Positions 37,560 through 48,436 of a stretch of 64,000 nucleotides of DNA are shown in pieces. Position 1 is the first letter of the stretch; each line of letters begins with the position of its first letter. Location: NCBI RefSeq assembly GCF_050948175.1, contig NC_135195.1, positions 4,678,001 through 4,742,000 on the forward strand. The letters run 5' to 3'. Source of the stretch: Xylocopa sonorina (taxonomy: Eukaryota > Arthropoda > Insecta > Hymenoptera > Apidae). The position numbers were made by a program, and so were the translations under genes. The notes under the pieces are model-generated. The model searched no databases. It was given only the letters and a program-made list of their open reading frames with translations, and had not been told where the DNA came from.

Positions 37560-38453
37560 TCGGCGTTGGTCTCCGGCGTGGGCAGATCGCCGATGGTAGT
37601 TAGGGTGAGGGTTGACCAGTAGAGCGAGCCCAGATACTTCCTGGTAAGGGTCGCGTACTCGCCAGGCCTGTACGGGTAGACCCAGTCCCCTTGGAATCCC
37701 TCCGCCTCGCTGAGCAAGTAGTAAAAGCAGCCGAACCAATGGGCCAGGATCAAGAGTATGTGTATCAGATTAAACACGCGCCACAGGTTCGGGTAAACGG
37801 TCCGCGACTCGACCATGTAATAGTAATTGTACACGCGGTAGATCTTGAGGAACCTCGGGAACCTGAGCATCGGATTGCTGCCAAGGTTCACCTGGAGCAG
37901 GTCGAGCGGCAGCAACGCGAGTAAGTCCAACACGAACGACTTGGACTTTAGATAGTGGCCAGCGAGCTTTTTGCTGTTGTAGACCATCAGGCCCTGCTCG
38001 AGGTAGCCGGTGCGGAATTGCACGGCCACGTCCAGAAAGAACACCAGGTCCGTGAAACCATCGCAGGCGAGCCACGCGGCTGGCGCGATCGCCTGCAGCT
38101 CTGGCAGGCTCTGTCGCACGATCAACGTCCACAGATTGTAGAGCACGCAGCCGGATAATAGCATCAGCCAGTAGTAGTAGAAGTTCTCGTCAGGGTTGAC
38201 CACGGTCTTCGGCGGTTTCTGAGGCCTACGCGGTCTTCGTCGCCGACGCCCAGTCGAGTCCTTGTCGTCCTTGTCGTCGCCCTCGCCCTCGCCAGTGTCC
38301 AACGTCTCCTGGCTCTCTGGGATCTGTCTGGTCGAGAAACGCTTCAGGAACGAGTCCTCTCGCTTCAACGGCGGCTTCTTCTGGATCGTCGAGATCGCGG
38401 ATGAAAGCTGGACCGTGGTGCGCAGCTTCATCCAACGCTGGTTGCTTTTCGTC
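37560..38453 (-). CDS. Cngl: Cngl exon: S1-S5 and pore
   Basis: Acceptor GTTCGCAG at 38454 and donor GTGAGT after GCCGA define 894 nt (residues 75-372). It starts with QRWMKLRTTV and a conserved pre-S1 stretch (KREDSFLKRF). An acidic linker (GEGEGDDKDDKD) and an arginine-rich run (residues 144-152) come next. Hydrophobic segments follow at about 166-188 (S1), 200-220 (S2), 244-262 (S3) and 297-322 (S5). S4 near 267-286 has spaced basic residues (RFPRFLKIYRVYNYY), as in CNG channels, which keep a voltage-sensor-like helix but gate by nucleotide. The pore segment ends in TTIGDLP (360-366). The open frame runs upstream past the acceptor but contains no ATG and soon meets TAA, so this exon is not the start of the protein. 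Confidence 0.93.
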
Positions 38454-41400
38454 CTGCGAACAGAGAGACGAATAGATCGCCAGTGAGGGACGAGACAGGG
38501 GCTGGAGGGTCGTCGCGGATCGATGGTCGGCTCGAAGTTTCGTTGCTCGATGGGAGATCGACGTGGTTTCAAGTTCAGTGCTTACCCTGAGTCACGTTGC
38601 TGGAGGTTCGCGGGGAACTAGTTGGACGTTTTCGTCGCAGGATGTGGACGTTGAGAATTTTATGGTAGATATAGGGATTTTTGTGAGGTTTTTTTGGAGA
38701 CGCAGTTGTGTCAGTCTTGTTGGAATTTGATATAGGAGGGGTTTGCAGATAGTATAAGTAGAATATTTTGGGTATTGGGATTTTGATTTGATTCGAAAGA
38801 ATTTGGGCAGATTCGTGGTAACTCGAAACAGCCAAATTTTTTATTCGATTTTCTGTTTTAAGTGAATCGAATATTCGACAAAAAATAACTCTTTAAACGA
38901 AGATAATTTTCACACGGACAAAGCTAAAATTGTATATTTTCACTCCTATATTACTTATGCAATAAAATGGAGACTCAGCACGTGAACTACGACACGTTTT
39001 AATTTAATCAAAATTACCAACATCGAGTAGAAAAGTGTCGTATTGGGTACTCATTTTAAGGTGGATACACTACTGATGCATCGATATAGGTGCAAACTGT
39101 TTCAACCCTTTTTGCACCCTGTGTGACAGTTACTCAAATGTAGATAGACAGCTGATCGAATGACGGACGAATCACAAGAGCTGTCAGACTCGTTGCGACA
39201 GTTCATTATATCTCGTGCAGATTAGTCGTGTTACTTGAATTCGAATAATACCATTCACAGAAGTTCAATTATTTACCTCGATGTCTTATCAATTAATGTA
39301 ACTTTGACTTCTTTCTCTGATTATAATGACAATTTTGATAAGCATCAGGCATTGGTGACAGCTTGTTTCAAATTCACAATACGCGGTGCAATTTATATCG
39401 TTCGACGTGAATTTCTGCAGAAGGCAAAGGAATTGAATGGTACTTGACTTTATTTAAAGCTTGGAGAAATATTCTACTCGATGTGCCTCTGGATATTTCA
39501 CGTCAAATAAAGTACAAATTTGTATCGATAAAGTAATTTCAAATTACCTAAATTCGATTAATTTAACTAATTCGAACGAGGTTATTTCATCGACGTGTCG
39601 TTATTCAGGTGCTGTGCTGTTAAATGGAAGATATTTATGCACGTGCTAAAATTTTGCGTGTGCATATACAGTGTTCATTGTAACGATCGCCACGAAATTT
39701 CTAATAATTGAACACAAAAGGATAAAATAATAAAAATTCAATTGAATCGATATTCCTAACTGTACCAAAAATTCCTCCCCAACGAATAGTTACGTTCATT
39801 AACAATTTTATAAACAAACACAATATAATGTTTCTACTAACGATAAGTATTACTGAAATGAAAACTGTGTTCGTTCAACAATTTATCTCGAACGTTCATC
39901 CGTAAATGTCGAAAACGAGATTCCACATCGACGCGAAGTCAAACAGGAGCGTAATTCCGCGATACTCTTGTAATTGAATGCAAATAGCAGGGGCACTTGT
40001 CACAGATTCGATCTCCAGTTCATCATGCGCGATGCGATTGCTTTCCACGTACCTCTACACACGTGTGCACGTCTAAACGGCGATCAATTTTATCCAACAC
40101 CCTCTGCGGGCAAGCGCGCTGCTAAAACTAACAGCAGTCGTTACAACGAACACTGTGCACGATAAACTCGAATGTTCCTTCGTGAAAGAAACAGAAACGA
40201 AAACAGCTACGAGTGAAACATTCAACCGCGTACGCTTAAACGAAATGCAACCGCGATTCAATCCCGTGGCCCGCGCGGTTAATTACCATTTCAGTCGGCG
40301 GAAAGTATAATGCAACCCCGGGGCTAAGCTGTTTATCGTTTACGCAGCCGTTAAACGCGTCTCTAACGAGCGGATTTCCAACTGTAAATGCAATAAATTC
40401 CCGTAGCACGCGACCGCGAGGCGGCACGTACAAACAGAAACGCGCGAAAGTGGAGAGGAGCGTTCGAGCTGCCATTTTCCAGCTACACCACAGCTCGAGA
40501 AACGTTGCGTAATCCTTGGGGGACTTGTAACCGTTCCGATAAATAGCGACTTGACCGAATTTCGAGTTATTGCGCGGACGAGCCGAGTCGTTTCGGATCT
40601 TCGCGTTGGAAGCTTCGAAACCCGCGTAACAGCGACGCGAGGGTGCTCCTCGCGAAGGTTAGTTGGTATCAGACTTGGGGGTTGCTTCGAGCCTGCCTTT
40701 CACGTTCCATCGAATATTTATCGGATACACTCGGAGGGGGAGGAACTACTTTTTTTGATAAATGCCAGCCAGGGATAGGAAATTCCGGGAATACTGCGAA
40801 CTTTATTTTTGGGGGAGTTATACGGGGGTTGTAAATTTTTAGGGCAGGAATTTATGGACTCCCGTGCATACAGCGGGACGTTTTCTTGAATATTGCGCAC
40901 CATTTTGTTCGAAGCAATGAAAACAGAAGTTTAGCTCGAAAGACCAAATAGTAATAAGAAGATGTACTTCTTTTTCGAAATTATTGGCAATGATACAAAA
41001 TTAAAAAAAAAAAATAAAAACAACGGAATTAATAAAGTTTATACTTCTCAGAAATACTATTTCGTTTTAATCGTTCTACAGTCGATCTTAATTTCTTTCA
41101 AAAGCAAACAAAATTCAAAAAAAGAGTAATTATTATACTATCGTGATACTTGTTTGAAATCGAACGATTTCAGACTGTCTTAACAATTTTCCACGTAGAG
41201 AAATAGCTGAACAGAGTACGCTATTCAAGCGTCTCACTGTACACGGCCAAAAAGGCGGCCAGTTAGGCCAGTGACATGGCGCAGCTCTTAAGGAGCACTA
41301 AGCTCCCCAATTTATGAAAATTTATGGGTATCCTCGCGTAGCAGGACGACTTAAACGCTCGTGCCACTCGCGAGCAGGGACAAACTGCCTTTAATTAAAA

Positions 41401-41596
41401 TCCTCCGATCCTCCAAGAGGTACGTTCCTCCCCTCGTTCTAAAAAGAAAGTACAAACGTATACAATCAAACAACCGATTAATCACACCGAGAGAATTTTA
41501 TCGTAAAAGAGAAAAAAGAGAAAAAAACAGAAAAAAGTGAAAAACCAAGAGGAAAAAGAAACGAGAAAAAGTAGGTACAAAAGGTGAAAGATAACG

Positions 41597-42178
41597 ATGC
41601 GTGTCGATTCAGAAAAATCGTACAAAGACTCGGCTAACGAGGTTCCAGCGAAAAAGTGTGCCATCGCGCGCCCAGTGAAACGCGTTCCACGCGTAGATGC
41701 GCGTCGGTGGGTCGCGTGGTTCGGTGCATCGTGCAAATCGTCCGGTAAACCGATCAAAAACCAACAAAAGAACGACACGACGTGCCCGTCGTATCGTTTG
41801 GCTCGCTTTCAAAGCATCGTGGAACCTTTATTGCAAAACCCATGCATGATTCGTGACGCAAGACCTCTCGCTAAGGGACATATCTCTCTGAAACATCTCG
41901 TTCCACACACTTTCCGCTATGGGCACAATAAATGTATCTTGTGTATCGCGCATGTACGACGGGGTTCACGATACGGCGATACAAACGGGCGAGACGAATC
42001 GACGCGACGAGAAATAACAGAGAAACGCTCGAGCGAGCTGTTCTTCGGTTGTTGGGCTCCCGATTTTCGAGAAAATCAGACTCGAAGATTGCGCGAGTGC
42101 GAACTCAAGGGAGTGCAATCGATAGGGTGTGATTCTCGCGAGAAGATTTGTCGTGACTGTGGAGTGATATCTTTTTAA
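41597..42178 (+). CDS. Hypothetical 193-codon open frame inside Cngl intron (weak candidate)
   Basis: This is an intact ATG-to-TAA frame of 193 codons, antisense to Cngl, in a locally GC-rich island. The product is basic and has no low-complexity runs. It contains several Cys residues, including CILCIAHV, and a Cys-containing C-terminus (REKICRDCGVISF). I recognise no domain, signal peptide or membrane segment. It is the longest intronic frame not explained by simple sequence or by a coding exon opposite. CpG-rich sequence lowers stop-codon frequency, and opposite-strand frames are also open, so chance is still quite possible. The A-rich stretch at 41510-41590 lies just upstream. Confidence 0.22.
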   Translation: MRVDSEKSYKDSANEVPAKKCAIARPVKRVPRVDARRWVAWFGASCKSSGKPIKNQQKNDTTCPSYRLARFQSIVEPLLQNPCMIRDARPLAKGHISLKHLVPHTFRYGHNKCILCIAHVRRGSRYGDTNGRDESTRREITEKRSSELFFGCWAPDFRENQTRRLRECELKGVQSIGCDSREKICRDCGVISF

Positions 42179-42598
42179 ATCGATCGAATCGATGAAACGA
42201 GCGGAACCAGTGCGCTTTAAAAATGGTCACTCTACATTTTCGAGTTCTGTTTCAGCGTAGAATAGCCTTCTACCGATTGTGCCACCGATATTGTATTCGT
42301 TTATCAGCTGACCAAACGCGTGCACTCGTTTTACTTTCAAATTGGAGTTTTTCGAAATCTGGGTCCCAGAACTGAAAAATGTCGCTCGATGATTCTTGTT
42401 TATCTTTTCGCTTGGATTCGCGTCCGCTCCCGTTGATTTGATCACCGCATCGACAACGCCTCGTACATATGCATATATATATACACGTACACATAATACG
42501 TAATCTATGATCATTGCAAGCAGACAGATTACATCCTACTTGCGTTCCATTCGACAAAACCCACCGAAACGACCAACCGTAAGTCCTTGCTTTCTTTT

Positions 42599-42616
42599 CT
42601 TTTTTTTTTTTTTTTC
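42599..42616 (+). repeat. Poly-T run
   Basis: An almost pure T stretch with T/C neighbours. On the minus strand it is a poly-A-like tract. Confidence 0.7.
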
Positions 42617-42783
42617 TTTTCTTGCTTCTCTTGAAAAACAAAAAGGTAGACTCGTTCTCTAACATTCTATGGAAATAGATCAACAGATGACAGTAAGTGA
42701 TTCTTGCTTGAAATGAGAAGTGAGCGAGAATCGAGCGAGATCAGTTTCGTAAGAAGGTATCAGAGAATCAGATGGATGAGAGG

Positions 42784-42784
42784 C

Positions 42785-42819
<35 letters not shown>
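42784..42819 (+). repeat. (CAGA)n microsatellite
   Basis: About nine perfect CAGA units are followed by degenerate CAGA/AGAC sequence to about 42845. It is likely length-variable. Confidence 0.95.
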
Positions 42820-43431
42820 TATAGACAAACAGACAGAGACAGAAACATCGAGAGAGTTGTCACGTTATATAGACAGAGGCAGAGCGAAACTAAAGGTATA
42901 AATTTTTTTATGCCACTACGCATTCTTTAAATCGTTAACACACCCATGTTCAGTGTACTGTTCTGTTCGTTGAAAGTGTGCGTGTGAGTGTAGGCGTGTG
43001 TCTGGTTTCGTTCGTGGTCTCCTTTATTAATCGTGTGACAAATTCGTGTGATCTGTACGTGTGTGCTCGATCGCTAAACGTTCCTGGTGCTCGGTGATTA
43101 GGGTAATACACACTTGGGAATTCAGTTTTTCTTCTCTAATTCTGACGAGCTGGTAGAAGGGAAGCAATCGGTGGGGGGTGTACATTTCTCAAGCATCATT
43201 CAATCCGTTGGAAAAGTCAACGCCGCTAGACGCCGTGACACCGAGAAAATTCTAAGATCTAGGAAAATGTTTAGCCATTTCTCATCCCCGTTCGTTGGTT
43301 CCTATAATGTCGCAGCGTGAACTGTCGTGCACTGATTTCGCACCCTCTAACTAGAAATACGAGCGTCATTTAACGATTTAAAAATGTATAATATTCGATA
43401 AGAAGATTGTTTTGTGATTTGGTAAGTCGAA

Positions 43432-43801
43432 GATAGCAGTTGTCGATTTGTATTGAGTAAAATTAATTTTTCTCTCATTTCGCGATTGTTACGCGTTTAT
43501 GAATTGTAATTTAAAGGAATATAAAAATTACTGTTTGTTTGGTTAACAACAGAAGCTAGCAGATAGCTAGAAGATAGCAGTTGTCGATTTGTATTGAGTA
43601 AAATTAATTTTTCTTTCATTTTGCGATTGTTACGCGTTTACGAATTGTGATTTGAAGGAATATAAAAATTACTATTTGTTTGGTTACCAATAGAAGCTAG
43701 CAGATAGCTAGAAGATAGCAGTTGTCGATTTATATTAAGCAAAATTAATTTTTCTCTCGTTCCGCGAAGGAATATAAAAGTTACTATTTTTTTGGTTACC
43801 A
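43432..43801. repeat. Tandem array, exact 141-bp period, three copies (last shortened)
   Basis: GATAGCAGTTGTCG recurs at 43432, 43573 and 43714, exactly 141 bp apart. Units share TAAAATTAATTTTTCT, GGAATATAAAA and TTTGGTTA. The third copy has lost its middle. Confidence 0.93.
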
Positions 43802-44172
43802 AGCAGAATGAAAAATGAAACCACGAGACGAACGAGTATAAACAAGAATATAAGAAATTCCATGGAGATCAGTGCATAACAACAGTTCACGCAGTTGCTT
43901 CTTATCGTAGACCCACGATAGAGGTATTCGTAATGATTCGTTGCAACTACGTATCGATGCAAAGTTCTACGTATCTTGCATTCTAGCATCTCATGCAAAG
44001 GGTACTGTGCATCGAGGACGTTTTTAATACATTACCGACAGACCGCGATCGATCGCAGCTCTGGCTTCTCCCGTTCGATCGTACGTAACAAAATGGAGCA
44101 TCGCGAGAGAGGCGACCGTTTCCCAATCCCGCGTTAATTCTCGTCGCAGCTCGACGAAACGGGCCTAATTAA

Positions 44173-45192
44173 CCCCTTGGCTACTCTGTGGGCGCATATA
44201 TGCGCTCATAAAATTTTCTTCTTTGACACAGATAGCGCATATAAACGCTCAGCACAGTTTGCTTTTCTGACACTAAGCAATCTGAATATTTTATCTATAA
44301 TTATTTATCCAATAGATCTCACTTTAGTTAGACGAAAGTGAATGCTAATTTCACTGTTACACGTTTCGTTAATTAACTGTTATTTACTGGTTCAGAAGTT
44401 GTAATCTGGGCGCATATACGCGCTCAGATATTGTTCTTCTTTGACACTGAACGCATATAAGCGCTCTGAATATTTTATTTATAATTATCTATCCAATAGA
44501 TCTCACTTCAATTAGACGAAAGTGAATGCTATTTCCACTGTTACACGTTTCGTTAATTAAATGTTATTTACTGGTTCAGAAGTCGTACTCTTGGCGCATA
44601 TACGCGCTCAGAAATTTTTCTTCTTTGACACTGGACGCATATAAGCGCTCTGAATATTTTATTTATAATTATCTATCCAATAGATCTCACTTCAGTTAGA
44701 CGAAAGTGAATGCTAATTCCACTGTTACACGTTTCGTTAATTAACTGTTATTTACTGGTTCAGAAGTCGTAGTCTGGGCGCAAATACGGGTTCAAAAATT
44801 TTTATTCTTTGACAGTGAACGCATATAAGCGCTTAACACAGTTTGCTTTTCTGACACGAAGAACGCATATAAGCGCTCTGAATATTTTATTTATAATTAT
44901 CTATCCAATAGATCTCACTTTAGTTAGACGAAAGTGAATGCTAATTCCACTGTTACACGTTTCGTTAGTTAAATGTTATTTATTACTTCAAAACTCGTAG
45001 TCTAGGCGCATATACGCGCTCAGAAATTTTTCTTCTTTGACACTGAACGCATATAAGCGCTCTGAATATTTTATTTATAATTATCTATCCAATAGATCTC
45101 ACTTCAGTTAGACGAAAGTGAATGCTATTTCCACTGTTACACATTTCGTTAATTAACTGTTATTTACTACTTCAGAACTCGTAGTCAAAGGG
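44173..45192. mobile_element. piggyBac-like non-autonomous element built of ~184-bp internal repeats
   Basis: A 1020-bp block is bounded by TTAA on both sides (44169-44172 and 45193-45196). The ends are inverted: CCCCTTGGCTAC on the left and the complement of CCCTTTGACTAC on the right, 10 of 12 matching. TTAA duplication and CCC termini are the signature of piggyBac-type transposons. Inside are five head-to-tail units (GGCGCATA/GGCGCAAA at 44191, 44409, 44593, 44777 and 45005). Each carries paired near-palindromes of the type GCGCATATAYGCGC and ACGCATATAAGCGC. The first is a perfect 14-bp palindrome (44192-44205). There is no transposase reading frame, so it would need one supplied in trans. 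Confidence 0.65.
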
Positions 45193-45643
45193 TTAAACCG
45201 ACGCGGTTTAGGTCGATAATGCGTTAAAAGCTCACCGTGCGCACAGTTTCCGGCGTCCTTTCGGTAACGAACGCGAGACGAACGACTTTTCCGAGCGAGT
45301 TCGTCAGACGATTTGGTCACGAACAAACGTAACCAATCAGCGTTGATTGTCGCGGTTAGGTCTCTAGAAGACTCGACACGATTTTGGCGTAGTATCTCAG
45401 ACCAGAACAGGAAACGAGCGCAGATTCTTCATTAATCGCATGCCAAATGCCAAAGAACGCTGCAGCCAAAGTTAAACACGTGCACTTCTCACGAATTATT
45501 CCCTCGTCATTCCTGATAAACGCATTCTAATTCGTTCCAACGATCAATTATGTGCCACTCCTCGCACTTCTTTTCTGTTTGCTTCCCTGCTACTGGAATT
45601 TTTATGCCGTGTTCTGAACGTCGATATTTATTAGGGATATTTC

Positions 45644-45814
45644 GAGGCTCGAGACGTAAGTAGGGATGCTTGGTCCTAAGTCTAACAGAAATGAAGCTTC
45701 TAATAAGAGTAAAACGGAGAAACACGTGAAATGTATAAAAAATGTGGAAAGAAAGGTATAGAGAAGAATATAAGAGATCCTAATTGCGAAAGTAAACTTG
45801 TATTTTAATAATAT
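45644..45814. repeat. Dispersed repeat C, copy 1
   Basis: This is similar to 48284-48436. Shared blocks are GGCTCGAG, AATAAGA[AG]TAAAACGGAGAA, GTAGAGAAGAATATA-type sequence and GAAAG[TC]AAACTT. The two copies lie on either side of the 47.2-48.05 kb array, in the same orientation. Confidence 0.75.
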
Positions 45815-47213
45815 CCATTATTTTATCTTTATTCATGACAAAATCGAAGATGGCGAAAGTTACGAGGAGTTGTAATCATTTTTGGACGAATTTTCATCAA
45901 TATTCGAAACCTTTATGTAACAATATGTTAATCTATTTCATTAATGTTCGATAATAATTGTTCTTAGTTATGACAATGATTAAAAACCTCGAAATATTAA
46001 TAATAAATACTGATCGTCTGAACACAACTTAATCACTTCTTTTGGAGTATTGTTTTCGTGTTGTCGATTGTGTTTTCACACGTGTAAATCATTATACTCT
46101 AAAATATAGTTCGTTTTTGAAATATTCACGATTTTGTAGTAAATCGTATATTTAATTAAAACTGTCTCAGCTTGATTGCAAAAATTTGATATCGCAGGAA
46201 GTGAATTGATCGAATCATGCGGTTCGGATGAGTTGTTCCATAGTTCGTTGGAATCGTCGAAGAAAAACTGTTCCATCGATATTCCTCGTTTGTTCAAGAT
46301 CTCCCTTCGTCTTTCTCTCTCTTTCGTCGTGTTCTGCTAAAGTTAGCACCGCGTAGGACGTTTCAAAGATGTTCGCAGGCAAATCTATACACGTTTTTCT
46401 GAGAACGCTGCAATTTAGCAACGTTTGAATTTATGCGTCGCTGTGAAACGTTAATTTTCGTGTGGGTCGCGATTATGAAAGTGTATCGTTCCTCCAACTA
46501 CGGCTTTGCTTGGTAATCGTCGGGATAACGTATATTAATTGCTTAAAAATGTTGAGTGGGATTTGCGAGTCGAGACTTTTATTAGAAAATATCTTTTCTG
46601 CTCCTTTGATTTACGATGCAACGAATAAATGGCGGTAAAAGTTTAACGATACGCGAAATTGTCATTCTTGGGGTAGAAATTTATTACGCGACCGTGACGC
46701 GTTCTTTCATCAAATATATCGACCATTATTCACTCACTGAATCGTATTCAAACCATTCATTTTGTTCGTACGTTGAAAGTCTTTTAACATTCACTTTTTA
46801 TTCTAGCTGAACTTCGAACAGAGCGGAAAAGAACGTAAATAGGTCTCTCGGGATTGTCACGACCCCGTTTCTGTTGTTCAAACAGTTGTAAACTTCATAA
46901 TCTGAGCTGTATCCCGCTGAGACACATTTTTAATGTCTCACGGAGAGTGTCATGCACGTACCTACCGCGAAACCTATAAAATGCTTCAAGTTACTTTTTA
47001 CACGAATTAATGAAACAATAATTCTAATTGTTTTCCAATCTGAAATTCAAATCAACTGTTTTACGTTCCCAAAAATTGAGTTGAATCGTTCATCATTACT
47101 CCAAAGACAATTACTTGAGAAATCAAAATATTAAACTGCAGTATCCACTATTAATCACATTTTTGCAATTATTCGATTGTATACTTTCACTTGAACAAAT
47201 TTCACGTGACATT

Positions 47214-48050
47214 ATTAAGGAAATCGAGATTAAAAATCGATGAAACGTGGTCCACCTTCTCTCCCTGTGGGTATTCAGGACACAGTCGAAAGTAAGTAGA
47301 ATCAACGATTGGTCAGCCGTGTTAGCCAGTAGTACAAGAAGAGTTAGCTTATGAAGTGAAGATCGCGAGAGTAGAGGACAGAATTACGATGACCAGCCTT
47401 TATTAAGAAAATCGAAATTAAAAGTCGATGCAACATGGTCCACATTCTCGCCTTGAGACAGTTCAAGACACAGTCGAAAGCAAGTAGAACCAACGATTAG
47501 TCAACCGTGTTAGCCAATACGAAGTGGTGCACGTAAAGTCTACAGCAGTAAAATCGACGTTTTAGGCTACGAAGTGAAAATCGCGAGGGTAGAAGTCAGA
47601 ATTACGATGTTCAGCCTTTATTAAGAAAATCGAGATTAAAAGTCGATGAAACATGGTCCACATTCTAGCTTTGAGACTGCTTAGGACACAGTCGAAAGTA
47701 AGTAGAGTCAACGATCGATCAGCCATGTTAGCCAGTACGAAGTGATGTACGTGAAGTCTACAGTAGTAAAATCGACGTTTCAGCCTACAAAGTGAAAATC
47801 GCGAGGGTAGAAGTCAGAATTACGAAGACCAGCTTTTATTAAGGAAATCGAAACTAAAAGTTGATGAAATATGGTCCACATTCTCTTGAGGCTATTCAGG
47901 ACACAGTCGAGAGCAAGTAGAACCAGCGATTGGCCAGCTGTGTTGGCCAATAGAACAAAGTGGTACACGCGAAGTCTACAGTAGTAAAATCGACGTTTTA
48001 GCCTACAAAGTGCTAAAAATCGTGAGGTTAGAGGTCAGAATTACGATGGC
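47214..48050. repeat. Tandem array, ~218-bp unit, four copies
   Basis: ATTAAG[GA]AAATCGA recurs at 47214, 47402, 47620 and 47838 (spacing 188, 218 and 218). Units share GACACAGTCGA, AAGTAGA, GTGTTAGCC and CAGAATTACGA. A 30-bp difference in the first unit is the block with GTCTACAG and ATCGACGTTT. The Leu-rich minus-strand frames here come from the repeat. Confidence 0.92.
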
Positions 48051-48283
48051 CAGTGGCTAGCCAATATACTTTTGCGCGGTGTAACGTTCTTAGCAATCGA
48101 CACCACGTCTACGAGGCAAAAAGCAACGAGAGCGCAGTCGGACGTCCGGTGTCGTTTCCCTTGGGAACTTATTCACCCTTTTCCTCGTTGATCCTTTGCG
48201 GTTTTATGTTAAGTCCACCTCTGCATCGAGTTTCGTCTGCAGCAATTCCGTGCGACGGGTATTTCTTTTATTTTTTTTAACGA

Positions 48284-48436
48284 AAGGCTCGAGGCGTACT
48301 AAGTACTAGGATACGAAGTTTTTAATAAGAATAAAACGGAGAACCGCGTGAAGCATACAAAAAATGTATAAAGAAATGTGTAGAGAAGAATATACCGGGT
48401 TTTAATTACGAAAGCAAACTTCTATTTTGACAATAT
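48284..48436. repeat. Dispersed repeat C, copy 2
   Basis: Partner of 45644-45814, same orientation. It differs by scattered substitutions and small gaps. Confidence 0.75.

Noticed and set aside
38575..38835. Minus-strand open frame with a donor-like CAGGGTAAGC, as an alternative exon before the pore exon
   Set aside because: The donor phase does not match the phase-2 acceptor at 38453 and the intron would be only about 130 bp.
42784..42845. Regular CAGA repeats considered as a CRISPR-like array
   Set aside because: A four-base microsatellite without spacers, in a eukaryotic intron.
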